From: CAYLZN01 sp964387935
GTDB lineage: Bacteria > Acidobacteriota > Vicinamibacteria > Vicinamibacterales > JAFNAJ01
Direction: 5' to 3'
Assembly: GCA_964387935.1 (NCBI GenBank)
Contig: CAYLZN010000055.1
Span: 1-23,272 of the forward strand
Length of the DNA: 23,272 bases
Shown: one piece after another, positions 16,879-23,272 of the stretch
Layout of the letters: every line of letters starts with the position of its first letter
Position numbering within the stretch: position 1 is the stretch's first letter
Made by a program: the position numbers and the translations under genes
Notes under the pieces: generated by a model
Databases searched by the model: none
What the model saw: only the letters and a program-made list of their open reading frames with translations
What the model was told of the DNA's origin: nothing

Positions 16879-18342
16879 ATGAGCAGCGCCGCCGATATCC
16901 GAGATCTCCGCGACGCGCTGGCGCTCCTGGCCAGCCTGCCCGGACAGCTCGTCTCGACGCGAGCACCGGTCGATCCCGTGGGGGAACTCGCAGGGGTGTA
17001 CCGCGCGATCGGCGCCGGGATCCCTGTCGCACCTCGGAGGCGGTCCGCGCCCGCGATGAGGTTCGAGTGCGTGAAGGGCCACACCATCCCGGTGGTGGTC
17101 GGTGTCATGGCCACCCGGGAGCGCACGGCGCTGTTGCTGAATTCGACGCCCGAGCGCGTGGCGTTCGACCTGCTGGAGGCCCTGAATCACCCGCAGACGC
17201 CTGTCACCGTGGCATCAGCCGACGCTCCGTGCCAGGACGTGGTCGTCAGGCCGCCATTCGACCTGGAGCGGATGATTCCCGCGCCGACCAACACGCGTCT
17301 CGATGCCGGCCCCTACTTCACCATGGGGCTCCTGCGGGCCGAGGATCCGGAGACGGGCGACTGGGACGTCACGATCCACCGGCTCTGCGTCCAGGGTCCC
17401 GATCGGCTCAGCGTGTACTTCGCACCGGGTCGCCACATCGACCGATTCCGGGCCAGGGCGGAGCAATCCGGCCGCGCGTTGCCGGTGTCGATCAGCCTGG
17501 GCCTCGATCCGGCGGTCTACGTGGCCGCCTGTTTCGAGCCGCCCACCACGCCGCAGGGGCTCGACGAACTGACGATTGCAGGCGGTCTGCGTCGCCGGCC
17601 GGTGGAGGTGGTGGACTGCATGTCGGTGCGAGCGAAAGCGATCGCACGCGCCGAGATCGTGCTCGAGGGCGAGATCCTCCCCGGGGAGCGGGTGCGCGAG
17701 GACGGCCGTACGAACACGGGCTACTGCATGCCGGAGTTCCCGGGGTATCTCGGACAGGCGCAGGCCGCCCTGCCCGTGGTGCGCGTCACGGCCGTGACGC
17801 ACCGCGCGCATCCCATCCTCCAGGCGATCGTCGGCCCGGGCGAGGAACACGCCAACCTGACGGGCATTCCCACCGAGGCGAGCATCCTGCGCCTCGTGGA
17901 GTACAGCATGCCGGGCCGGCTGCGCAATGTGTACTGCCATCCGTCCGGCGGCGGAAAGTACCTCGCAATCCTGCAGTTCGCGAAGACGAAGCCCAGCGAC
18001 GAAGGACGCCAGCGTCAGGCGGCCCTCACCGCCTTTGCCGCGTTCCCCGAGCTGAAGCACGTGATCCTCGTGGACGAGGACGTCGATCCGTTCGACTCCG
18101 ACGAGGTGTTGTGGGCCCTGACCACCCGGTACCAGGGCGATGCGAGCACCGTGTTCATCCCGGGCGTGCGCTGTCACCCGCTGGACCCGTCGCAGTCGCC
18201 GCTGTTCAGCCCCTCGATTCGCGCGGACGGTATCAGCTGCAAGACGATCTTCGATTGCACGGTACCCTTTGCACTCAAGGACCGGTTCAGGCGTGCGCCG
18301 TTCGACGAGGTGGACCTCACGCGGTTCGTAGCGGACCCCTGA
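16879..18342 (+). CDS. UbiD-family (de)carboxylase, prenylated-FMN dependent
   Basis: A 487-residue protein spanning the whole UbiD family length. Family blocks include the N-terminal RFECVKGHTIPVVVGV (usual form NVKGFDFPV), a central IHRLCVQGPDRLSVYF, then ISLGLDPAVYVAACF, and the EIVLEGEILPGERVREDG segment that in UbiDs carries acidic active-site residues. The end is conserved too (DEDVDPFDSDEVLWALTTR). UbiD enzymes reversibly decarboxylate aromatic or unsaturated acids using prenylated FMN made by UbiX; no ubiX is in the window. The substrate is unknown and need not be a ubiquinone precursor. I prefer ATG 16879 (MSSAADIRDL). A GTG at 16843 would add 12 residues lacking family similarity. 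The gap from the Nudix gene is 45 nt. Confidence 0.9.
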   Translation: MSSAADIRDLRDALALLASLPGQLVSTRAPVDPVGELAGVYRAIGAGIPVAPRRRSAPAMRFECVKGHTIPVVVGVMATRERTALLLNSTPERVAFDLLEALNHPQTPVTVASADAPCQDVVVRPPFDLERMIPAPTNTRLDAGPYFTMGLLRAEDPETGDWDVTIHRLCVQGPDRLSVYFAPGRHIDRFRARAEQSGRALPVSISLGLDPAVYVAACFEPPTTPQGLDELTIAGGLRRRPVEVVDCMSVRAKAIARAEIVLEGEILPGERVREDGRTNTGYCMPEFPGYLGQAQAALPVVRVTAVTHRAHPILQAIVGPGEEHANLTGIPTEASILRLVEYSMPGRLRNVYCHPSGGGKYLAILQFAKTKPSDEGRQRQAALTAFAAFPELKHVILVDEDVDPFDSDEVLWALTTRYQGDASTVFIPGVRCHPLDPSQSPLFSPSIRADGISCKTIFDCTVPFALKDRFRRAPFDEVDLTRFVADP

Positions 18343-18373
18343 ACGGTCCGGACCGCCTCGGCAGGACGCGATC

Positions 18374-18380
18374 GGGAGGA
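18374..18380 (+). promoter_or_regulatory. Strong ribosome binding site fixing a GTG start
   Basis: GGGAGGA ends 4 nt before the GTG at 18385. It is the best Shine-Dalgarno in the five-gene unit and selects this GTG over downstream ATGs. Confidence 0.7.
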
Positions 18381-18384
18381 AGAC

Positions 18385-19605
18385 GTGTCGGAAACGGGTG
18401 ACACACGAGCGCCAGCACCGGCCACGCTGGCCGTCTGGGGCGGCGAGCAAGGCGGGGACTTCTGGCAGCGCGCGACCCAGGTCCCCGTCGCGCACAGCGT
18501 GGCGTTCGGCTACCCGGACGTGGAGGCGTGGCTCGATGTGGCGCTGGGCCGCGCGCCCGGTCACATCTACGGCCGCAACACGAACCCGACGGTCGCGGTG
18601 TTCGAGGAGAAGCTCCGCCAGCTCGAAGGCGCCGAGGCCGCGACGAGCTTCGCGACGGGCATGGCGGCGATCAGCAACACGCTGTTCGCCCTGCTCGCAC
18701 CCGGCGATCGCGTCGTCTCCGTGAAGGAGACGTACGGCGGCACCAGCAGGCTGTTCCTGGAGTTCCTGCCTCGCTGGCGCGTGGAGGTCGCGCTCTGCGA
18801 CACGACGGATCACAACGCGATCGAGGCCGAGATCGGGAAGCGGTGTCGGCTGCTCTACCTCGAGAGTCCGACCAACCCGACCCTGAAGGTGCTGGACCTG
18901 GCACGCCTGTCGGCCGCGGGGCGCGCGGCCGGCGCGACGGTGGTCGTGGACAACACCTTCCCTACCCCCATCAATACCAATCCGCTCGGGCTCGGGGCGG
19001 ACCTGGTGCTGCACAGCGCGACGAAGTTCCTGGGCGGGCACGCCGATGCGCTCGGCGGCGCGGTGTGCGGGTCTGCGGGCCTGGTCGCGCGGATCTTCCA
19101 CTACCGCGAGATCACCGGTGCCACGCTCGACCCGATGTCGGCCTACCTGCTGCTGCGCGGCATGAAGACCCTGCACCTGCGCGTCCAGCGGCAGAACGAG
19201 AACGCGCTGCGCATCGCACGGGTCCTCGAGGCGCACCCCTTCGTGGCCCGCGTGTGCTACCCGGGGCTCGAGTCGCACGAGGGCCACGCGATCGCGCGCC
19301 GCCAGATGCGCGGATTCGGCGGCGTGCTCAGCTTTACCCTGCGAGGCGACTTCGCCGCGGTGCGGGAGTTCCTGCCCCGCCTGCGGTACGCGCACCGGGC
19401 CGCCAACCTCGGTGCCGTGGAGACGGTGGTCGGCCCCCCTGCCACGACCAGCCACGTGGAGTGCACCCCGGACCAGCGGGCGGCCATGGGCATTCCCGAG
19501 GCCCTCGTCCGCTACTCGGTGGGCATCGAGGATCCCGACGACCTCATCGCCGATCTCCAGCAGGCCCTCGACGCCACGTGCGCGGGGTGTGCGGCGAGCG
19601 GGTGA
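18385..19605 (+). CDS. Cystathionine gamma-synthase-family PLP enzyme
   Basis: A 406-residue fold-type I PLP enzyme of the Cys/Met metabolism family. Visible are the phosphate-binding YGRNTNPT, SFATGMAAISNTL, KETYGGT, VVDNTFPTPINTNPL, and PLP Lys214 in LHSATKFLGGHADALGG. Later blocks are HPFVARVCYPGLESH and the terminal SVGIEDPDDLIADLQQAL. Members catalyse gamma-replacement or elimination on homoserine esters, cystathionine or methionine; sequence alone does not choose between them. The N-terminus departs from the classical TxxVHxG...PI-TSTF opening and reads GGDFWQRATQVPVAHSVAFG, which suggests a distinct subfamily. It follows the UbiD gene by 42 nt and ends the plus-strand run. Confidence 0.9.
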   Translation: MSETGDTRAPAPATLAVWGGEQGGDFWQRATQVPVAHSVAFGYPDVEAWLDVALGRAPGHIYGRNTNPTVAVFEEKLRQLEGAEAATSFATGMAAISNTLFALLAPGDRVVSVKETYGGTSRLFLEFLPRWRVEVALCDTTDHNAIEAEIGKRCRLLYLESPTNPTLKVLDLARLSAAGRAAGATVVVDNTFPTPINTNPLGLGADLVLHSATKFLGGHADALGGAVCGSAGLVARIFHYREITGATLDPMSAYLLLRGMKTLHLRVQRQNENALRIARVLEAHPFVARVCYPGLESHEGHAIARRQMRGFGGVLSFTLRGDFAAVREFLPRLRYAHRAANLGAVETVVGPPATTSHVECTPDQRAAMGIPEALVRYSVGIEDPDDLIADLQQALDATCAGCAASG

Positions 19606-19613
19606 GGCACCCG
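19599..19613. terminator. Hairpin overlapping the PLP-enzyme stop codon
   Basis: CGGGTG (19599-19604) and CACCCG (19608-19613) form a perfect six-pair stem with an AGG loop. The TGA stop (19603-19605) lies inside it. It sits between convergent genes. With no U-tract, termination is uncertain. Confidence 0.35.
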
Positions 19614-19619
19614 GGGCCG

Positions 19620-20057
19620 TCAGCGGGACGTGCGGCCGGTTCGCAGCGGCACGAGCCCAATCGGGCGTCGGCCTCCGATCCGATACGCCGAGAAGTGGCG
19701 CCGATCCAGGGTGAAGATGCGCGAGACGCCGTCCCGTTCGGCCACCCGCACGAGCGCCGCGTCGGCAAGATCCATCGGGAAGTCCGCATACTTCCTCATG
19801 AGCTCCCGCATGCGCGTGACATCCTCCCGCCCGAGGTCCGCGAGCCTCACTTGCCCCTCTTCGATCATCTCCAGGACGGCGTGCTGCCCGCGAGGCTGGC
19901 CCTCCAGCAGGTACACCGCCTCGACCAGGCACGGCCACACGGTGACAAGGTCCTCGTGGATGGTGCGCAGCGCGTCGAGACAGCGCTCGTGCCACGCGTC
20001 GCCGGCATCGACGAGGGCGACCAGAGGCCCGGCGTCAACGAGCACGACCCCGGGCAC
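19620..20057 (-). CDS. VapC-like PIN-domain toxin
   Basis: A 145-residue PIN-domain protein, a predicted Mg-dependent ribonuclease. Acidic residues of the active site are present: Asp8 in VLVDAGPLVAL, Glu in WPCLVEAVYLL, the Asp pair in DFPMDLADAALVRVAE, and Asp in IFTLDRRHF. The chosen start is GTG 20057, which overlaps the antitoxin gene by 23 nt and has AGGAG 7 nt upstream inside that gene. An upstream open frame only reads antitoxin DNA out of frame. A GTG at 20045 is the alternative. The overlap implies translational coupling. The final 20 or so residues (RIGGRRPIGLVPLRTGRTSR) are rich in arginine. It ends 14 nt from the convergent PLP-enzyme stop. Confidence 0.88.
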   Translation of the reverse strand: MPGVVLVDAGPLVALVDAGDAWHERCLDALRTIHEDLVTVWPCLVEAVYLLEGQPRGQHAVLEMIEEGQVRLADLGREDVTRMRELMRKYADFPMDLADAALVRVAERDGVSRIFTLDRRHFSAYRIGGRRPIGLVPLRTGRTSR

Positions 20058-20307
20058 GCGCCTTCTCCTTGAACACGTCGGCCAGCGTCCGCCGGGACCT
20101 GCGTGCCGAGCCCGCCGCGGGCACGCAGGCAATCCACGCGCGCAGACGCTCGTAGGCGCTGCCCACTCCGTCGGTGCGCTGCCCGGCCGCATAGGCGGCC
20201 ACGGCCTCCCGCACCACCTGCGACTGGGTCATGCCAAGCCGGTCCGCAAGCTGCCGCAGGCGCGCCTCCGTCTCCGGGTCGAGCCGCACGCTGATCGGGT
20301 GGAACAT
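20035..20307 (-). CDS. Ribbon-helix-helix antitoxin of the VapBC-like pair
   Basis: A 90-residue protein. The N-terminal 45 residues are a CopG/RHH DNA-binding fold: beta strand ISVRLDPETEARL, then helices QLADRLGMTQSQVVREAVAAYA. The C-terminal half (about 55-90, basic, LADVFKEKARARGRAR) should bind and block the toxin. The ATG at 20307 is the only start that gives the full RHH strand. It starts a two-gene unit and overlaps the toxin start by 23 nt. It is expected to repress its own promoter through the palindrome just upstream. There is no room for a leader or Shine-Dalgarno if the predicted promoter is right. Confidence 0.88.
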   Translation of the reverse strand: MFHPISVRLDPETEARLRQLADRLGMTQSQVVREAVAAYAAGQRTDGVGSAYERLRAWIACVPAAGSARRSRRTLADVFKEKARARGRAR

Positions 20308-20313
20308 CCCGTG

Positions 20314-20342
20314 AGTATGACGAAGACGTCATACAGGGTCAA
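20314..20342 (-). promoter_or_regulatory. Promoter of the toxin-antitoxin pair, leaderless
   Basis: On the minus strand TTGACC (20342-20337), a 17-bp spacer and CATACT (20319-20314) form a good sigma70-like promoter. The -10 ends only 6 nt before the ATG at 20307, so the predicted first transcribed base is the A of the start codon. Confidence 0.6.
20315..20334. promoter_or_regulatory. Perfect 8+8 bp palindromic operator of the toxin-antitoxin pair
   Basis: GTATGACG (20315-20322) and CGTCATAC (20327-20334) are perfect inverted copies separated by AAGA. The site fills the promoter spacer and touches the -10, the expected place for an RHH antitoxin to repress its own transcription. Confidence 0.65.
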
Positions 20343-20363
20343 GACGGAGGTCGCACGGGCGGG

Positions 20364-20393
20364 TTGACCTGGCACCTCGCCCGGCGGTAGCGT
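20364..20393 (+). promoter_or_regulatory. Promoter of the prolyl oligopeptidase
   Basis: TTGACC (20364-20369), an 18-bp spacer and TAGCGT (20388-20393) fit a sigma70-like promoter. The leader is about 40 nt and contains GGAG (20431-20434), 6 nt before the ATG at 20441. It diverges from the toxin-antitoxin promoter, whose -35 lies only 21 bp away. Confidence 0.4.
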
Positions 20394-20440
20394 CTCCTGG
20401 ACGCGCGGGTCTCGGCGCGTCGTTCCCCCTGGAGTGCCTC

Positions 20441-22546
20441 ATGAAGCGATTCTGGATGATCCTGGCGATCGCGCTCACCCTCGCCGCCGGCGTCGGCGCG
20501 CAGCCCGCCCCGTCGCCGGCCGCGACCAGCTCCGACGGCGCCTACCTGTGGCTCGAAGACGTCACCGGCGAGAAGGCGCTCGACTGGGTGAAGGCGCGCA
20601 ACGCCGAGGCCCGGAAGGAGCTCGCGTCCACCCCAGACTTCGAGAAGCTGCGGGCGGACCTGCTGGCCATCCTCGACTCGCGCGAGCGCATCCCGTACGT
20701 CTCCAAACGCGGACCCCATTTCTACAACTTCTGGCGGGACGCGAAGAACCCGCGTGGGCTCTGGCGCCGCACGACGCTGGAGGAGTACCGGAAAGCGGAG
20801 CCGAACTGGGAGGTCGTCATCGACCTCGACGCGCTGGCCGCCGCCGAGAAAGAGAACTGGGTGTGGCGCGGCGCGCAGATCCTGAAACCCGACTACACAC
20901 GCGCCCTGGTCGCGCTCTCCCGCGGCGGCGCCGACGCCAGTGTCGTGCGCGAGTTCGACATGACCAGCCGCACCTTCGTGAAGGACGGCTTCCAGCTGCC
21001 CGAGGCGAAGGGCGGCATGTCGTGGATCGACAAGGACCACGTGTACGTCAGCACGGATTTCGGGCCGGGATCGATGACCGCGTCCGGCTACCCGCGGGTC
21101 GCGAAGCTGTGGACCCGCGGCACGCCGCTCTCGGCCGCGAAGACGGTGTTCGAGGGCCAGCCGACCGACGTGTCCGTCACCGCGATCCACGACGACACCA
21201 AGGGCTTCGAGCGCCACTTCGTCCGCCGCGGCATCGCCTTCTACAGGAGCGAGACGTTCCTGCGGAAGCCCGATGGCAGTCTTGCGAAAATCGAGGTGCC
21301 GGAGGATGCCGATCCCGACGTCGCCCGTGAGTGGTTGACCGTCAGGCTCCGCACGCCGTGGACCGTCGGCGGCAGGACCTACCCGGCCGGCGCGCTGATC
21401 GCCACACGCCTGGACGACTTCATGGCGGGCAGGCGCGATTTCACGGTGGTGTACGAGCCCACGCCCACGTCCTCGCTCGCGGGCGCGTCCTGGACGCGCC
21501 ACCACCTCATCCTCAACGTGCTCGACGATGTGAAGAACACGCTGTTCGTGGTGACGCCGGGGCCAGGCGCGTGGAAGCGCGAGCCGCTGTCCGGGGCGCC
21601 CGCCTTCTCGACCGTCGGCGCATCGCCGGTGGATTCCGACGAGTCCGATGAGTACTTCCTGAACGTCAGCGGCTTCCTCTCGCCCGCGAGCCTGATGTAC
21701 GGCCGCGTGGGCCAGGCGCCGGAGAAGCTGAAGCAGCAGCCGGCGTTCTTCGATGCCTCAGGGCTGGAGGTGTCCCAGCACTTCGCCACGTCGAAGGACG
21801 GCACCCGTGTCCCGTACTTTCAGGTCGCTCCAAAGGGCATGCCCCTGGACAGCGCGCGTCCCACGTTGCTGTACGGCTACGGCGGGTTCGAGATCTCCGA
21901 GACGCCTGCCTATCGCGCCGCCGTGGGGCGCGGCTGGCTCAGCCAGGGTGGCGTCTATGTCGTCGCCAACATCCGCGGCGGCGGCGAGTACGGCCCGAAG
22001 TGGCACCAGGCGGCGCTGAAGCAGAACCGGCTGCGCGCGTACGAGGATTTCGCGGCGGTGGCCGAAGACCTCACCACACGCAAGGTCACGTCGCCGGCCC
22101 ACCTGGGCATCCAGGGCGGCAGCAACGGCGGACTGCTCGTCGGCAACATGGTCACGCTCTACCCGCAGTTGTTCGGCGCCGTCGTCTGCCAGGTGCCGCT
22201 GCTCGACATGCAGCGCTACTCGAAGCTGCTGGCCGGCGCCTCCTGGATGGCCGAGTACGGGGACCCGGACAAGCCGGAGGAATGGACGTTCATCCGGACG
22301 TTCTCGCCCTTCCACAACGTGAAGAAGGACGTGAAGTACCCTCCCGTGCTCTTCACGACCTCGACGCGCGACGATCGCGTGCACCCCGGCCACGCGCGCC
22401 GCATGATGGCGAAGATGAGCGACATGGGCCACGACGTCCGTTACTACGAGAACATCGAGGGTGGCCACGGCGGCTCGGCCAACAACCAGCAGGCGGCCTT
22501 CATGCAGGCGCTCGCGTACACGTTCCTGGCGAAGGAACTGAGATAG
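20441..22546 (+). CDS. Exported prolyl oligopeptidase (S9A)
   Basis: A 701-residue serine peptidase of the prolyl oligopeptidase family, normal in length. Residues 1-20 (MKRFWMILAIALTLAAGVGA) are a signal peptide, so it acts outside the cytoplasm. An N-terminal segment (about 35-75, YLWLEDVTGEKALDWVKARN) is the typical S9A opening, followed by a beta-propeller (about 80-420). The alpha/beta-hydrolase domain is C-terminal with Ser561 in QGGSNGGLLVGN, an acid in STRDDRVHPGHARRM (Asp644 or Asp645) and His676 in IEGGHGG. The oxyanion-side motifs YGYGGFEIS and NIRGGGEYGPKWH are also intact. It should cleave short peptides after proline or related bonds. It is the second exported S9 peptidase in the window. 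The ATG has a GGAG site 6 nt upstream. Confidence 0.94.
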   Translation: MKRFWMILAIALTLAAGVGAQPAPSPAATSSDGAYLWLEDVTGEKALDWVKARNAEARKELASTPDFEKLRADLLAILDSRERIPYVSKRGPHFYNFWRDAKNPRGLWRRTTLEEYRKAEPNWEVVIDLDALAAAEKENWVWRGAQILKPDYTRALVALSRGGADASVVREFDMTSRTFVKDGFQLPEAKGGMSWIDKDHVYVSTDFGPGSMTASGYPRVAKLWTRGTPLSAAKTVFEGQPTDVSVTAIHDDTKGFERHFVRRGIAFYRSETFLRKPDGSLAKIEVPEDADPDVAREWLTVRLRTPWTVGGRTYPAGALIATRLDDFMAGRRDFTVVYEPTPTSSLAGASWTRHHLILNVLDDVKNTLFVVTPGPGAWKREPLSGAPAFSTVGASPVDSDESDEYFLNVSGFLSPASLMYGRVGQAPEKLKQQPAFFDASGLEVSQHFATSKDGTRVPYFQVAPKGMPLDSARPTLLYGYGGFEISETPAYRAAVGRGWLSQGGVYVVANIRGGGEYGPKWHQAALKQNRLRAYEDFAAVAEDLTTRKVTSPAHLGIQGGSNGGLLVGNMVTLYPQLFGAVVCQVPLLDMQRYSKLLAGASWMAEYGDPDKPEEWTFIRTFSPFHNVKKDVKYPPVLFTTSTRDDRVHPGHARRMMAKMSDMGHDVRYYENIEGGHGGSANNQQAAFMQALAYTFLAKELR

Positions 22547-22550
22547 AGCG

Positions 22551-22618
22551 GGCTCAAGGCTCAAGGCGCAGGGCGCAGGGCGCGGGGCTCGAATCGAGGC
22601 TCGAGGCTCGAGGCGCAG
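22551..22618. repeat. Degenerate heptamer tandem repeat
   Basis: Starting 4 nt after the peptidase stop are about ten units of GGC-T/G-C-A/G-A/G: GGCTCAA twice, GGCGCAG twice, GGCGCGG, GGCTCGA, a shortened ATCGA, GGCTCGA twice and GGCGCAG. All units are in phase at 7 bp except the 5-bp one. Neighbouring units are identical, which suggests expansion by slippage. No coding role is seen. Confidence 0.8.
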
Positions 22619-22649
22619 TCGGGCCGGACAGGACCGATGCTCTCCTGTC

Positions 22650-22677
22650 TTGACAGGACACTTTATCCGGATATTCT
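22650..22677 (+). promoter_or_regulatory. Orphan promoter with TATCCGGATA palindrome
   Basis: TTGACA (22650-22655), a 16-bp spacer and TATTCT (22672-22677) form a strong sigma70-like promoter. The perfect 10-bp palindrome TATCCGGATA (22664-22673) lies against the -10, where a repressor would act. No intact gene follows; the next coding similarity is the ATPase pseudogene from about 22699. Confidence 0.5.
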
Positions 22678-22698
22678 TCCGCCCATCAAGCGGCCAGA

Positions 22699-23272
22699 AG
22701 GCCACGCCCGATCGTCATCGACGAGGTCCAGAAACTCCCGGTGCTGCTCGACGAGGTGCACTGGCTGATCGAGAACCGCAGGCTCACGTTCCTGCTGACG
22801 GGCTCGAGCGCCCGCAAGCTGCGGCGGGGGCACGCCAATCTGCTCGCGGGCCGGGCCCGCCGCCGCGAGATGAGGCCGCTGTGCTTTCCCGAGATCGATC
22901 GCCTGGACCTCGAGCAGGTGGTCCTGAGCGGCCTGCTGCCGCCCCATTTCCTCTCGGACGACCCCTCGGACGACATCCGTTCGTACATCAACGATTACCT
23001 GAAGGCGTGGGCATCGCGAACCACCTCGCACGACGCCGCCCGGCGCCTGGAACGCCGGAGTTCGGGAAGAGCGTGGAACACCTGGTGCTGATGGAACTCC
23101 AGGCCTTCCAGTCCTACAAAAGCCGGGACCTGCAACTCAGCTACTGGCGCACGAGCACGGGACAGGAGGTCGATTTCGTGCTCAACGATCTGGAAGCGGC
23201 CATCGAGGTCAAGGCCTCGGCACGCGTCGCAGACGCCGCGCTGAAGCCGCTCGCGACCCTTGCCGACGATGC
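22699..23272 (+). pseudogene. AAA_14/DUF4143 ATPase, truncated and frameshifted (runs off the window)
   Basis: The first frame begins directly at a Walker B motif (RPIVIDEVQKLP), then LLDEVHWLIENR, LLTGSSARKLRRG, LLPPHFLS and YINDYLK (to about 23005). The Walker A P-loop and about 80-90 residues that belong before it are missing. After YINDYLK the similarity jumps to VGIANHLA in another frame (from about 23007) and continues PGTPEFGKSVEHLVLMELQ, YWRTSTGQEVDFVL, AAIEVKASARV to the window end. The winged-helix part normally between these blocks is absent. The first frame runs out at a stop at 23089-23091. DUF4143 keeps its nuclease-like Asp and E-x-K residues, but no working ATPase can be made. 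Two deletions of a once complete gene explain everything; a sequencing error would explain only the frame change. Confidence 0.82.

Noticed and set aside
17215..19995. Very long open frame on the minus strand (over 900 codons) across the UbiD and PLP-enzyme genes.
   Set aside because: It is antisense to two clear enzymes, is rich in Arg, His and Gly, and has no domain. GC-rich codon bias removes stops from opposite frames.
22547..22700. Possible CRISPR array or insertion-sequence end at the repeat region.
   Set aside because: Units are 7 bp without spacers, and there is no terminal inverted repeat, target duplication or transposase frame nearby.

Overview
The window is about 23.3 kb of uniformly high-GC bacterial DNA. 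The gene families point to Acidobacteriota, possibly Vicinamibacteria: a Ser/Thr kinase fused to a TolB-like and TPR region, exported S9 peptidases, a large FG-GAP/TIG surface protein, and GC-rich intergenic heptamer repeats. This is inferred from gene style; there is no rRNA or other taxonomic marker, and I found no tRNA or CRISPR array.

Layout. Bases 1-1722 are the 3' part of a PAS-GGDEF-EAL cyclic-di-GMP protein. A promoter region with palindromes (1743-1815) leads into a 1008-residue receptor Ser/Thr kinase (1849-4875). Convergent to it are a CHASE4-HAMP-PAS histidine kinase and an upstream GNAT acetyltransferase (minus strand, 7752-4952). The 321-bp gap 7753-8073 holds a degraded methyltransferase fragment and two outward promoter candidates. 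A secreted repeat protein (8074-11721) meets an exported S9 serine peptidase head-on (13782-11740).

From 13910 to 19605 five genes run on the plus strand with short gaps (2, 3, 45 and 42 nt): a GMP synthase of the longer, eukaryote-like form, a beta-carbonic anhydrase, a Nudix hydrolase, a UbiD-family decarboxylase and a cystathionine gamma-synthase-family PLP enzyme. They look like one transcription unit, but no single known pathway joins them. A VapBC-like toxin-antitoxin pair (minus, 20307-19620) follows. Its promoter contains a perfect 8+8 bp palindrome and is predicted to give a leaderless mRNA. Divergent from it is an exported prolyl oligopeptidase (20441-22546).

The right end (22547-23272) is a scar-like zone: a ten-unit heptamer repeat array, an apparently orphan promoter with a TATCCGGATA palindrome, and an AAA_14/DUF4143 ATPase pseudogene that has lost its N-terminus and has an internal frame-changing deletion.

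Functionally the left half is signalling (c-di-GMP, Ser/Thr phosphorylation, His phosphorylation) plus cell-surface and peptide-degrading proteins. The middle is a metabolic operon, and the right is accessory DNA. No clearly new defence or mobile system is visible. The best leads are the mixed GMP synthase/carbonic anhydrase/UbiD operon, the leaderless VapBC promoter, the repeat-built surface protein and the eroded gene remnants.
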